Shown one piece after another: positions 31,328-42,420 of a DNA stretch of 64,000 bases. Numbering within the stretch: position 1 is the first letter of the stretch; each line of letters begins with the position of its first letter. This DNA is from Myxocyprinus asiaticus. Taxonomy: Eukaryota; Chordata; Actinopteri; Cypriniformes; Catostomidae. The position numbers and the translations under genes are program-made. The notes beneath the pieces were generated by a model. It did not search any database. It saw nothing but the letters and a program-made list of their open reading frames with translations, and was not told the DNA's origin. The stretch is taken from the NCBI RefSeq assembly GCF_019703515.2, contig NC_059351.1, positions 19,701,001 to 19,765,000 on the forward strand, written 5' to 3'.

Positions 31328-33267
31328 TGTAGGATATGAGATGCAGAAGAATTGCAGCAATATGATTTGAATCTAGGGAAATACGACTTTTAATCCTGAA
31401 ATCATAAATTAAACGACCAGGCACCAACAATCCTAGTGAAGGCCTGCCTTTGGACAATAAAATGGTCAAAGAGACTAAAAGGGCATGATTTAAAGGAAAA
31501 AAGGTCATTGGTCTGAGAGGCCCCTCAGCATGACCTTCTGAACTACCACACAGAGATAAAACAGGCTTCACTTTAAAAGGTTTCCTTGCAAAGACCCTCA
31601 GATTTGCACGATTCTAATACTAAGACATTTCGTCTTATCCAGGAACATTTCACACAAAGTCACAGTACTTTAATAAGTTAACCTTCTAAAATGTACAGAA
31701 TGCATTTGGACCGAAATATACACCATACCTAGCCTTGCTAGATAATCTGAAAATTACTTTGACCTGTGATTACTTTTATAACTGACAAATTAATGATTAT
31801 AGCCTGATGTACCTTTTTAAAATATGTGTAGTGATTTGTAATCACTTCTAACTAACAAATCGATGATTATAATCGTCAATCTTGTATGATTCATCTCATT
31901 CTACTAAGAATGGTAACTATTCAAGGTATAATATTTATGAAAGTGTGTCATGTTTGGTAAGTAAATGTTTGCTTGTTTTCGTAGAGAATTTTGATGACAA
32001 CGAATGCCATGTTTCTTGCAATGTTTTCAAGATATAAAAGTTCATGATTAAACATTCACTATTTTGAGTGGGAATTCTCCACACAAAGGACCGTAAATCA
32101 CTTTTGAAAAGGACAGACCAGTTGACCATGTGACTTTGAACAGCCACTTCTGATTGGCTCAGAACACCTTTTGGGGTGCAGCCAATTTAAGTTAAAAAGT
32201 CCTAAACAGGAAGAACACGCTCTCTCTTCCACTTGCCGCTCTTGCCCTTCTTCTTCCTCCTTCTTCGGCCCTTGCGCTTCTTTCAGATCCTCCATGCCAT
32301 GAAGACTCCAAGGAAAACTTGGGTCACAAAAGTCCCGAGGAAGCCTCTCACTCTCTGCTCTACGGTTCACACACCCAACGGGAGTCACGAGTCTTCCTTG
32401 CAGAAGGCCTCGTTTCAAAGCCCACTTCATCATCCAATGAGACAACAACTATCAGCATTCATAACAGAGGTCCAAAGCATCGACGGAACAAACTTTCTAC
32501 AAAGAGCCAAAGAACCAAGAAACACAAAGAAACGCAATGCAAGGAAACGCAATGACACGCAAGTACATCTCCAGTCTTTTGCTCAAAGTGCTGGTGTATT
32601 AGTTAAATACTTTGGGTAATCCGACTGCAAATGTATGTAGACTCAAAGAAGGATAAATGGTTCTTAAGGCATTGTCAACAGATTCCATAAAGTTAATTTT
32701 CTCTGTATTGATCATTTATTTCACATTCTGTCACTACTCACCAATCTGTTTCATGTTATATGTGTTAAAATTAGTTTTATGTTTAGAATAGCAATGAAGT
32801 TTGTCTGTGTTCAAGGATAATTTGACTGTGGTATATTTTGATAAATAATCTCATCCCTGTTTTTAAAAGATTTAGCTTCAAAGCTATACCTAAATATGTG
32901 TAATATTATTTTCAATAAGCCATGAGAATAATATTACTCCAATAAGAGAATTAATCATAATTCCCTTATTAAAGCTAATTCCTTACAATAGAAATTGTGA
33001 GCAGATACAACGAGACATTGTATTATGATTTTAATGGTGGAGAATTTTATTCAAACAAATAATCTAGTTATTTGTCATTTATCTAATTTATAATGGTTGT
33101 CGAATGCGACTAATTCCATTATAAATTTCCTTACATAATTATGTAGAATAAGAACAGTTTAAATTAATTCCTAGCTCACACATACTGTTTCCCAACATAT
33201 ATTGGTGAAGGTACGCAGGGATTTTAACCTATCCCGTGTACACTTACACATACCAAAATTCCCTACA
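31328..33267. mobile_element. 1.94-kb TG...CA insertion in DIRS gag (possible long solo LTR)
   Basis: The ends are TGTAGGA... and ...CCCTACA, inverted over 6 bases. The flanks are ACTC (31324-31327) and GCTC (33268-33271), a 4-bp duplication with one change. Copy A, which lacks it, reads continuously at the same position (TACACTCGTTTGCCCCAGTT), which fixes both borders. The interior is AT-rich apart from a GC-richer central part with a 128-codon frame (32233-32619) of basic composition and unknown nature. No RT, transposase or internal LTR repeat is visible. A long solo LTR is my best guess. A non-autonomous DNA element is the alternative. Confidence 0.6.
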
Positions 33268-34070
33268 GCTCATTTGCGCCCGTCCAGTTCTGGGATGAGA
33301 CAGGCAGCTCGCCTCATTGCCAGCCTAATGTCTCTTTCGGAGCTCGTGAGCCGAATGAGATGTCGATCGCTGCATCGGAGAGCGCCTTGGTGATGTTGGA
33401 CGGCGAGGACTCGACCGGGCTGCCGCCTTCGGGTGTGGCAGCCCAGTCTGAGGCCGACGCAGAGCTGACCGCTATGCTTGCCCAAGCCGCTGCGAGTGTT
33501 GGGCTTGATTGGAACCCTCCACACACCTGAGCACTCGTGGTTTGACGACTGGTTTCTGGGTTCGGCGCACCGCTCGCAGCAACGGCCCCCTCCAGTCCCC
33601 TTCTTCCCGGAAGTGCACGACGAGCTGACGTGTTCGAGGAGGGCACCTTTCGCGCCTGAACCCAATCCTTCAGTTCGTCCGCTCTCACTACCCTCGACGG
33701 TGGGGCGGCCATGGGTTATGCCGCGATACCCCAGGTGGATATGGCGATTGCGGCACACCTGTGCCCGCTGAGCACCATCACCAGGCGGAGTCGCCCGGCA
33801 CTCCCTTCCCGAGCCTGTAGGATGATGTCGTCTCTGGCGACTAAAGCCTACAGCACTGCCGGTCAGGCCACCTCTGCCCTGCATGCCATGGCCCTCTTAC
33901 AGGTCCATCAGGCCAAAGCTTTGAAAGAGCTACACAAGGGTAGTTCTGATCCCGGTGTGCTACAAGAGCTGCACTCGGCGATTGATCTCGCCTTCCATGT
34001 GACTAAGGTCACAGAGCGCACACTCGGGCAGACGATGTCCACGATTGGGGTCCAGGAGTACCACCAGTGA
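33268..34070 (+). pseudogene. DIRS gag-like protein, C-terminal part (copy C)
   Basis: It continues the frame after the insert with PNEMSIAASESALVMLDGED, ADAELTAMLAQAAASVGLDW, then FFPEVHDELT, as in copies A and D. The last part is an open frame (33711-34070). It includes PQVDMAIAAHLCPL, ALHAMALLQVHQAKALKELH and AFHVTKVTERTLGQTMSTI, ending at a stop before RT. The helical ALHAMALLQ-HQAKALK stretch is shared with copy D (SALHTMAILQLHQAKALKD), so it is a conserved gag segment. A stop and frame changes occur near 33530. Confidence 0.65.
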
Positions 34071-34271
34071 CTCCCTGCTCCCATCCGCTGCAAGGCCCCA
34101 CCCCCAGGAACGTCAGATGTGATCCTTCCATTAGTGCCCCTTGCCCGGAATTTGGACGCATGGCTATCGCTTTCCAACCCGTCGTGCTGGCTGGCCAGAA
34201 CCATCTGACTTGGCTATGCAATTCAGTTCACCAGGCGCCTGCCCCGGTTCAGCGGCGTTCTCTTCACGTCA

Positions 34272-35137
34272 GTGAAGGACGAGAGTGCTGCCGTCCTTTG
34301 GGTGGAGATCGCGGTCCTCCTACAGAAGGGTGCGATAGAACCTGTCACTCCAGCCGAGGTGAGACAGGGGTTTTACAGCCCTTACTTCATCGTTCCCAAG
34401 AAGGGCGGTTGGTTGCGGCCAATCTTGGACCTGCGAGTTCTGAACTGGGCCTTGCACAGACTCCTGTTCAAGATGCTGATGCAAAAGCACATTTTGACGT
34501 GCATCCGGCATCAAGATTGGTTCGCGGCGGTAGACCTGAAGGACGCGTACTTTCATGTCTTGATTTTACCTTGACACAGACACTTCCTACGGTTCGTGTT
34601 CGACGGTCGGGCATATCAGTACAAGGTCCTCCCCTTCGGCTTGTCCCTGTCCCCTCGCATCTTCACGAAGGTCGCAGAGGCAGCCCTTGCCCCGTTAAGG
34701 GAAGTGGGCGTTCGCATACTCAATTACCTCAACGAGTGGCTGATTATAGCGCACTCTCGAGAGTTACTGTGTGCACACAAGGACCTGGTGCTCATGCACC
34801 TCAGCCGTTTAGGGCTTTGGGTCAACTGGGAAAAGAGCAAGCTCTCCCCGGTTCACAGTATCTCTTTTCTCGGCATGGAGTTAGACTCAATGACAATGAT
34901 AGCGCACCTCACATGCGAGCACTCACAGTCAGTGCTGAACTGCCTGAACTTATCCAGGTGGGAAATGTCGGTCCCACTGAAGTACTTTCAGAGGCTCTTG
35001 GGCATATGGCATCCTCAGCGGTGGTCACGCCGCTCGGGTTGATGCATATGAGACTGCTACAGCACTGGCTCCAGTCCCGAGTCCTGAGTTATGCATGGCG
35101 CCGCGGCACACATCGTGTGGCTCTCGCACCCACCTGA
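34272..35137 (+). pseudogene. DIRS reverse transcriptase (copy C)
   Basis: This copies element RNA into DNA. Motifs in order are LLQKGAIEPV, FYSPYFIVPKKGGWLRPILD, WFAAVDLKDAYFHV (motif A with Asp), LPFGLSLSPRIFTK, and ILNYLNEWLI at the active-site position. That last motif is YLDD in copy D, so both catalytic Asp are changed (Asn, Glu). A TGA stop lies at 34572-34574, between FHVLILP and HRHFLRF. A frameshift near 35000 moves the connection domain (HMASSAVVTPLGLMHMRLLQ) to another frame. It is non-functional. Bordered upstream by gag, downstream by RNase H. Confidence 0.9.
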
Positions 35138-36006
35138 CGCCACCTTTTCAGCCCTTGGACAGACCTTGCGTTCCTGCGGGCTGGAGTCCCCATACAGCAA
35201 GTGTCCAGGCGCATCATGGTTACGACAAGGACAGGCTGGGGTGCTGTGTGCAATAGGCACGCAGCTACTAGCTCCTGGACAGGACCTCGTCTGCGTTGGC
35301 ACATCAACTGCCTTGAGTTGCTGGCAGTACAGCTCGCCCTGTGGAGGCTATTTCCGTTGATCCAGGGCAAGCACGTGTTGGTCCGGATGGACAACACGAT
35401 GACAGTGGCTTATATGAACCACCAAGGTGGTTTATGCTCTCATTGTATGTCGCAACTTGCCCGTCACCTCCTCCTCTGGAGTCAGTGGCGAATCAGGTCG
35501 CTGCGGGCCACTCATATCCCTGGCAACCTCAACACCACAGCAGATGCTCTGTCATGGCAGGTAATGCTCAGGGGAAAGTGGAGACTTCACCCCCAGGTGG
35601 TCCAGCTGATTTGGAGTCAATTCGGCAAGGCACAGGTAGACTTGTTTGCCTCCTGGGAATCCTCCTACTGCCCGCTCTGGTATGCCCTGACGGGAGCTCC
35701 CCTTGGTACAGACTGGTGGCACACAGCTGGCCCCGGGGGCTGCACAAATACGCGTTCCCCCCAGTGAGCCTACTTGCACAGGTTCTGTGCAAGGTCAGGG
35801 AGGATGAGGAGCAGGTCATTCTCGTGGCTCCGTATTGGCCCATCCAGACCTGGTTCTCGGACCTCACACCCCTCGCAACAGCACCTCCCTGGCAAATTCC
35901 CCTGAGGAAGGACCTTCTTTCTCAGGGATGGGGCACCCTCTGTCACCCACGCCCAGACCTCTGGAATCTCCATGTCTGGTCCCTGGACAGGACTCGGAAG
36001 ACCTAA
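35138..36006 (+). pseudogene. DIRS RNase H and C-terminal linker (copy C)
   Basis: The RNase H core includes TGWGAVCNRHAATSSWTG, HINCLELLAVQLALW (catalytic Glu), VLVRMDNTMTVAYMNHQGG (catalytic Asp) and NTTADALSW (Asp). The expected first Asp, in a 'TDAS' before GWG, is missing because three residues are absent (VTTRTGWG). The downstream stretch QVDLFASWESSYCPLWYAL shifts frame near 35697. It resumes with SLLAQVLCKVREDEEQVILV, PYWPIQTWFSDLT and LRKDLLSQGWGTL, stopping at 36004-36006. The same downstream motifs appear in copy B. Role: removal of RNA after reverse transcription. Confidence 0.85.
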
Positions 36007-37007
36007 CTGGTCTACCGCCCACAGTGGTTAACACGATCACTCAGGCCAGAGTTCCTACTACAAGGCAGCTGTATTCCCTGAAGTGGCGTATCTTCGCTGA
36101 GTAGCGTTCTTCCCATAGCGAAGACCCCCAGAGATGCGCAGTCGGGTTAATGCATTCCTTCCTGCAAGAGAAGTTGGACGGGTGGCTGTCCCCCTCCACT
36201 CTCAATGTCTATGTAGCTGCTATAGCAGCACACCACAATGCTGTTGAAGATAAGTCTCTCGGTAAGCACGACCTGATCATCAGGTTCCTGAGAGGTGCCA
36301 GGAGGTTGAACCCTCCTAGGCCCCGCCTCTTTCCCTCATGGAACCTCTCTGTGGTCCTTTTAGGCCTACTGAGAGCCCCGTTCGAGCCCCTAGAGTCAGT
36401 CAAGTTAAAGGCCGTCTCATTGAAGACCGCCCTCCTGACCGCACTCACTTCCATCAAGAGGTTCAGGGACCTGCAAGCATTCTCTGTCAACAAAGAGTGC
36501 CTAGAGTTCGGTCCGGAAGACACACACATGATCCTGAGACCCCGACCGGGCTATGTGCCCAAGGTTTCCATGACCCCTTTTAGGGATCAGGTGGTGAGCC
36601 TGCAAGCGCTGCCCCCAGAGGAGGCAGACCCAGCCTTATCGTTGTTGTGTCCCATACGTGCTTTGCGCATCTACTTGGATCGCATGCAGAGCTTTAGATG
36701 CTCTGAGCAGCTCTTTGTCTGCTTCGGCGGACAGTGGAAAGGGAACACTGTCTCCAAACAGAGGCTTGCCCACTGGATCGTGGACGCCATCGCTTTGGCC
36801 TACCAGACCCAGTCCGTGCCCGCCTCCTTGCGGGTTCGAGAACACTCTACAAGGAGTGTGGCATCCTCGTGGGCACTGGCCAATGGCACCTCTCTAGCAG
36901 ACATCTGTAGAGCAGCGGGCTGGGCAGCACCCAATACCTTCGCAAGATTTTACAATCTCCGGGTTGAGCTGGTTTCATCCCATGTTCCTTCAGGTACGAA
37001 CAGGTAA
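35961..37007 (+). pseudogene. DIRS tyrosine recombinase, one nonsense codon (copy C)
   Basis: This is the integration enzyme of the element. It acts on a circular DNA intermediate instead of a DDE integrase. The N-terminal part (TITQARVPTTRQLYSLKWRI) is followed by TAG at 36102-36104, where copy B has TGG (Trp). From Met at 36150 the frame is open for 285 codons. Counting from that Met, the catalytic residues are Arg104 (SIKRFRDLQ), His232 and Arg235 (EHSTRS), Trp258 (AAGW) and Tyr268 (FARFYNL), all present. It overlaps the RT-RNase H frame by a few dozen bases. One base change separates it from a full frame by this reading, but no start codon was verified. Confidence 0.85.
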
Positions 37008-37844
37008 GTTTCGTTACGCGAGGCAACTGGCCGGGTGTACCGCTTGTGTATAGTGCCTTTCCCCTCCACGAGGTGAAGCCGTGCACTCTTCTCTCCCATG
37101 CATGTTCACGACTTGTGAATCCTGGATGTCCTTCTTCCTAGCCCTCTGGCTCATGAATTCAGCGGAGGAATTCGTAGTCAGACCCAGTACGTGTGCTAAC
37201 ATGCCCTGTACTGGGGTAAGTGCTCCACATGTCTCAGTTACCCCAGTAACCTGCTGTGATGTATCTTCCGCAGTACGGTCTCCCTTTTTTGATAGACCCG
37301 CGTCTCCCTTGGCAGAGCCCTCTCTGCCCCAGTTGCTGCGTTTGTAGAGCTCCTCCCCTACGAAGGGCAGGACCTACTGCCACACCTCTTCCATGTGCGG
37401 CCTTAGGCTCATATGACGTATTCGCCACTTTTTACCCCCTGAAAGAATAGGAACGGAAAAGAACACCTTCCCCGGCGCATTTTATGAGCATTTAAAGGCC
37501 CCAGCCGAATCTAAATTTCTGTGGAGAGACTTAGAGAGAAAAGGCAGGCGCTGACGCGGCCTGCTCCCATACTAGATATGTCTCCTTCCCCCCCCCACAG
37601 GGTTGTTGGGAATTACATGATGTTTTGGGGTATTTGGGGAGGCTATGTGCAGTCCGAGTGCATCTTTTCCTACGCTCACAGTAGCTTGCATACACCTGCA
37701 TCGGCAGTTCACGTAACACAGTTCAGCCATTGTGGCGTTTCATATAGGGACCCCTAGTGTCACTCCCTCTTGCCACAGGCTGAACTACACCGCTGTAATG
37801 GCCGGGATCTTGTCTCAGCTCCTCAGTGCAAAAACCTGCATTCC
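37008..37844. other. DIRS copy C 3' non-coding region with damaged ICR
   Basis: This region is comparable to 28672-29530 in copy B (ATAGTGCCTTTCCCCTCC and ATGATGTATCTTCCG-type strings). Near 37749-37764 CCCCTAGTGTCACT is joined directly to CCCTCTTGCCACAG. Copy B has about 110 more bases between these strings, which form its internal complementary region. Confidence 0.75.
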
Positions 37845-38029
37845 AGCCTCCCTTTTATACCCATATGTTGGGGGGAGTGGCATGCAAATTCTACTCGCCA
37901 ATTCTCTTGGCCTTTTCTCAAAGATCTGAAGGTGTCTCGGGCTCTCAAGATCGACCCCTAGTGTCACTACATCGACACAACATCTCGTTCCCTCCATCAG
38001 GGAATGGAGGTTACGACAGTAACCGAGAC

Positions 38030-39134
38030 ATTTTATTGTGCACGATACATTAGTGAACGTTATTCCAAAGAAAAATTATCTTTGTAATCTTTCATCAAAA
38101 TGTAATAAATAAAAATGAATTTATTCAACAATATGAATAAAATGTCCTGCCCTACGTTCTCATGAAATATATTTCACTTGGAAATATGTCATATTTTGGA
38201 AGTAAAATGGGCTGTGAATGCTGTTTTTTAACAGTTATTCACATTGTTGACTAGATATAATTACTTCAGTAGATATAAATAAATTATTATCCAGATGTTA
38301 TTTAATAAATCTGGATATAATTCCTTAGAGAAGCGCAAAAGAGAAGCTTGAAAACCTTAGCAACAATAACTAAGGAGGGCGGTGCTTCACCACAGAGAAC
38401 AATGCTCTTATTCTAGCTTATAAAATTTAGCATTAGCATGTCTATCACAAACTTTTACATGAATCTTTAGACAGTATGAATGCGATAGAGCAAATAGAGC
38501 TTTTGAAATGTACAGTATTACCCATTATGCAGTAATACCCATTATATTAGAAATATATTAACCTTATTGTATATATCTCTACTCTTAAAAGGCAATTTGA
38601 GGCTGAGCCACTATAAACTACGGCTTTACACTCTGATGGAACCTCACAAATGGAGTTAATCGAGCTATCAAAGTCTACTGCCAATGACGCTACTAATGAA
38701 TCTATCCGAACATAAGCTCTAATCTTTACCATTACAAACTATCACATTATTACACACAACATTACATGCCCTTATGGAGAACTGCAAGATGATAAAATAT
38801 CCAGGGAATTTCTGAAAGAGGCCAAACACAGCGGTTGATATCTATAAACACTTTGGAAGTGAAATACAAATCTAACTTCTAAAGAAAGTTTTACATACAT
38901 TTTAACATTACCATTGGAAGGAAATGATGCTACTGTATACAAAAATATATAAAAAAAAAAAAAAAAAAAAAACCTTGGTCTACTGCTTATATAAGGTACA
39001 AAACCCTCGATTCAATATACATAAAAGTGAATATACAAAATTGTATATAATTTTTTTTTTTTTTTTATTCAGCTTCAAGCACTTTCATGTCCGGGGGATT
39101 GATTTTTATTAAACAAACAGATTTCAACTTACAG
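38030..39134. other. No gene recognised
   Basis: This is AT-rich, with poly-A at about 38950-38972 and poly-T at about 39051-39066. Confidence 0.4.
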
Positions 39135-39138
39135 TATT

Positions 39139-39198
<60 letters not shown>
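39135..39198. repeat. (TA)n microsatellite
   Basis: About 60 bases of TA repeat. Confidence 0.95.
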
Positions 39199-39201
<3 letters not shown>

Positions 39202-39520
39202 TTTATTTTTTGTACTTTTCAAATTATTTTCTTAGCCTTGTCCCAGACCTAAACTTTCAATATTAAACTATGAAAATCCATTCCATGTCTAAATCTATGA
39301 TCATCTAAACAAAGACTATTTGAAAATGTATTGTGTGAAAATAGTTTCTATCAGTTTTACAAAAATTCCGACTGTCTCACAGTTGTGCCGTCATTTCCAC
39401 AAAACAGTTTTGCCCCAAATAAAATTTGTTAACCAAGTAGACAAAAGTGTCAGTGAAGAGCAATAAATACGAGACAAGTGATGTTTGAAGAACACTCAAG
39501 GAAAGTATCACTTGTGATCA

Positions 39521-39715
39521 CAGTAGCGGATTTAGGCATGGGCAACATGTGCAGTTGCCCAGGGCAGCATCTTGCGGGGGGGGGGTCGGCGGCATCTTGC
39601 GATGGGGCGGCACGAGGCACCCACACATACAAACCCCCCCCCACCGGTCAACAACTTTGGGGGCGTGTTGAAGTGGGTTTCGCCTAGGGTGCCATACAAG
39701 CTAGAACTGCCACTA
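39521..39715. mobile_element. hAT-type MITE, 195 bp
   Basis: The ends are CAGTAGCGGATTTAGG and, on the other strand, TAGTGGCAGTTCTAGC, which are related inverted termini of the CAGTGGCGG kind. The flanks TGTGATCA (39513-39520) and TGTGAGCA (39716-39723) form an 8-bp duplication with one change. It is non-coding, with G and C homopolymer runs inside. Confidence 0.75.
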
Positions 39716-40283
39716 TGTGAGCAGAATACCCAATCAAGCTGTAATTTTGCTAAATAACAAAAAAAGCATGAAAATATTATTTTATTGTGTGGATACATAA
39801 AACCTTAGCAATAAAATGAGCCTCAACAAGACAAATGAGTCACCTATTTTATTTGAAAAACTTTAAAAATGTCATTTAAATCTGCATGATTTCCAGCACA
39901 TAATTCTATTAAACACGACACAGAATTTGAGATGTGCTGGAAGTTACACTGTTGTGGGAATTTTCATGACTTAAGAAAAACAAATATGTCATAAATCTCC
40001 TGTGATGCACGTAAACACACTGTTGGACATTGTTGGTGGACAAATTGAATAAACTAGTGGGAGTGTGAAAAATGTTTTAACAAGACTTTCCTTTCTAGAA
40101 ATTCACAGTGCTAAAAGTGCCTAGAGTTGAAGAAACACCCATATATATCAAGTCTGTGTATTTGAATAACACATATTGTTTCAATATGATCTTATGTACA
40201 CAAACTGAAATATAACATACTAAAATACGCAGAATAATAACTGCACAGACAACAGGCCAAACCTTTTTGCGCTTCCTCTAGTG

Positions 40284-40563
40284 CAGCGGTTCTCAATGGG
40301 GGTGTTCAAAGGATGCCAGGGGGCGCTGAGAGCTAATTAGTAGAGAGGGGGGTGTTAGGTTACAAATGGGGGCCGTATATCAGTCATAATAATCAAATCT
40401 ATCATCAAGTTCCTCTTTGCATTAAAACGTATATCTAGACTTGGAGTATATCAGTTGGTTCTCAATTATACAGGTTGGTATGCATTTGTACCGCGGTTCA
40501 TCTGATTTTGGGGCGGCTGGGGTAAGGGAATGAAGTTCATCAAAAAAAGGTTGAGAACCACTG
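40284..40563. mobile_element. hAT-type MITE, 280 bp, perfect 8-bp duplication
   Basis: The termini are CAGCGGTTCTCAA and, on the other strand, CAGTGGTTCTCAACC, the classic hAT end. It is flanked by exact CTCTAGTG copies at 40276-40283 and 40564-40571. No transposase is present, so it is non-autonomous. Confidence 0.9.
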
Positions 40564-40799
40564 CTCTAGTGGCTTATTGAGATTATATGAACTGATATTT
40601 AAAGCAATCATTAATCTAACTATGTGATATCATCAAGGTCACCTTTCCAAACCCATTAGACACAAAACAAACATCTAATATTTCTCTCATGCTTCTTGTG
40701 TGACTAAAGGAACTCGGAGTATTTATTACCTTCCTAAAATAAAAGTAAAAACTGATGAGTTCTCTCCATGACCAATTAGTCAATTTGAGTTTACCTTCA

Positions 40800-41235
40800 A
40801 TTGTCTCCCATCAGACATCCGTTTGCATCAGTCAATTGCATTTATCTTTTTCTGTGGTGCAACTGAAAACGCATTGCGTGAGCAGCCTCAAAGACACAGG
40901 TTCTGGTCCTGTGGAAGTAATAGCGTTCATGTCAACAATTATGAGTTTGATTTGGAGGTTGCATTTGCCCTCGAAAATTATGCCACTGACGGTATAGATT
41001 TAGGGTTGGGTTTTGGGTTAGGGCGTATGGTTAATAAAATATGCATTCCTGATGACTATAACATTTACTATTAAAAACTTGATTTTGGCGTCATCCTGTA
41101 GACATTTCACCCATAAATAGGAGCTCACATTAGCATACGTTCGACAACATTAACAGTTTTGGACACTGGAGGCAGTGATTTGAATTTCTGGAAACACAGA
41201 CCGTTTTCAGCAGCAAAACTTTCAACCTACTGTCA
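40800..41235 (-). repeat. Dispersed repeat family R1, copy 2
   Basis: On the minus strand this has GACAGTAGGTTGAAAGTTTT, ATTCAAATCACTGCC, GGAATGCATATTTTATTAAC, CCCTAACCCAAAACCCAACC, CCGTCAGTGGCATAATTTTC, AATTGTTGACATGAACGCTA and ACTTCCACAGGACCAGAACC. The order is the same as in 17260-17725 and 44565-45095. It is non-coding. Confidence 0.7.
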
Positions 41236-42239
41236 CTGAATTCACAGTGAAATCAGTCCATGAATATAAGAGTCTTTAAGGCATAGCAGCTAAATACTGG
41301 GTGGAAATGGTCATGTTACAGCAGTAAGACAGAGTCTGAGCCGCAAATGCTACACCACCGAGTTCAGCTGAATACCACTACTATCTGGGAATATTACTAC
41401 CTCACATTCAAGGATAATTATGGCATTACCGTAAATACAAAATTACAGTTTAAAAACACTGTGGTATCGCTGGTATTTTGAAGCTTGAGCACCACCAAAG
41501 TACCCTGGCATATATTTATGGCGTATACCATAAATACCTAGCGAAAAAAACGTATAAATACGTGTATGATATGACCTTTAACTCCACAGATGACAGTCCA
41601 CTCATCTGAGCTTTAGAGTTTGCTGTTGTCATAATTGCATCATCTACACCAGAGAAAAGAGAGTTTTCATGTTATATGGAAGGAGAGTTGTGCATGATAA
41701 ACGCCTGTAATGAGTACAAAGAAAATAAGATGGATTACAAAAAGTCTCAGCAAGGACGATGTGACACAAATACAGTGTCTGTGCTTCTCCAGTACACTTT
41801 ATCACAGCAGTTAGACTAAGAATACACATTCAATATTCACAACATTATATTTGGACCATCTCTCTCTCTCTCTCTCTGGTTTCCTGCTGTGTGTATCAGT
41901 GCAGCAGCTGGCATAGCTGCAGGCGCAGTGACTGCGCAGCTCAACTCTACTGTGTTTAAGATTCACTGCTTCTCAGCAACAGCCCAGACCTGTCACTCAC
42001 ACCACAGGGGCGGAGCTAGGAGGAGAGTATTGTGTGTAAATAGTGTTGCTTCAAGTGAAGATGTCACTGTATTTAAATAAAAAAGTCAGAAGCCTGAAAT
42101 GAATCTGAATCGAATCATACCACCAAGAATCTTGGTGAATCAAATCTTGAAGCTTATTTATGGCCAAGAAACCAGGAATCTTGTGGTATTCATGTGATAT
42201 TGCCATAGAAATGATAATAAATGCTGTACCTTTGAACGT
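41236..42239. other. No gene recognised
   Basis: A (TC)n run lies at 41860-41878. The GC-richer stretch 41880-42050 contains GGGGCGGAGCTAGGAGG, which resembles a hAT end but has no partner. A 63-codon frame there is unrecognised. Confidence 0.35.
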
Positions 42240-42420
42240 TTTCTTTCTTGAAAGAAATTGATGCTTCTCTTCACCTTGGAGGCATTAAATTGATCAAAAA
42301 TAATACCACCTTTAATATCAGTAATGCTGCAAATTATTGTTACTGTTTAACTTAACTGTTTTTTATATTATTTTTATTTTTATTTTTATTTGTGTTAATT
42401 TGGTACTCATGAAACATAAT
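42240..42420 (-). repeat. Common cyprinid interspersed repeat, fragment
   Basis: The string GGAGGCATTAAATTGATCAAAAAT and the flanking TTGAAAGAAATTGATGCTTCT resemble the distal part of the abundant repeat also seen at 1205-1505. It is strongly diverged. Orientation is inferred relative to my recollection of the family. Confidence 0.4.

Larger units (their letters stand above)
30556..38029 (+). mobile_element. DIRS-type retrotransposon, near full length with insertion (copy C)
   Basis: The left inverted repeat (about 30570-30730) and right inverted repeat (about 37845-38010) match over about 150 bp. Shared strings include GATCTTGAGAGCCCGAGA and GAATTTGCATGCCACTCCCC (right end read on the other strand). 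Order between them is gag-like protein, RT, RNase H and tyrosine recombinase, as in DIRS elements. A 1,940-bp foreign insert (31328-33267) splits gag. Without it the element is about 5.5 kb. The flanking triplets are GTT (left) and ATT (right). Near 37762 most of the internal complementary region is missing, and RT has a stop and a mutated active site, so this copy should be dead. Confidence 0.9.

Noticed and set aside
33270..33884. 204-codon minus-strand frame
   Set aside because: It lies antisense to the DIRS gag region, whose plus-strand reading matches copies A and D. High GC content explains the opposite-strand openness.
34067..34950. First ~295 codons of a 356-codon plus-strand frame
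   Set aside because: It is out of phase with the RT reading, which has the recognisable motifs. Only its last ~60 codons coincide with the real pol frame after a frameshift.
41880..42080. GC-rich stretch as a host promoter or first exon
   Set aside because: There is only a 63-codon unrecognised frame and a hAT-like GGGGCGGAGCTAGG string. No splice donor or CpG-island extent supports it.
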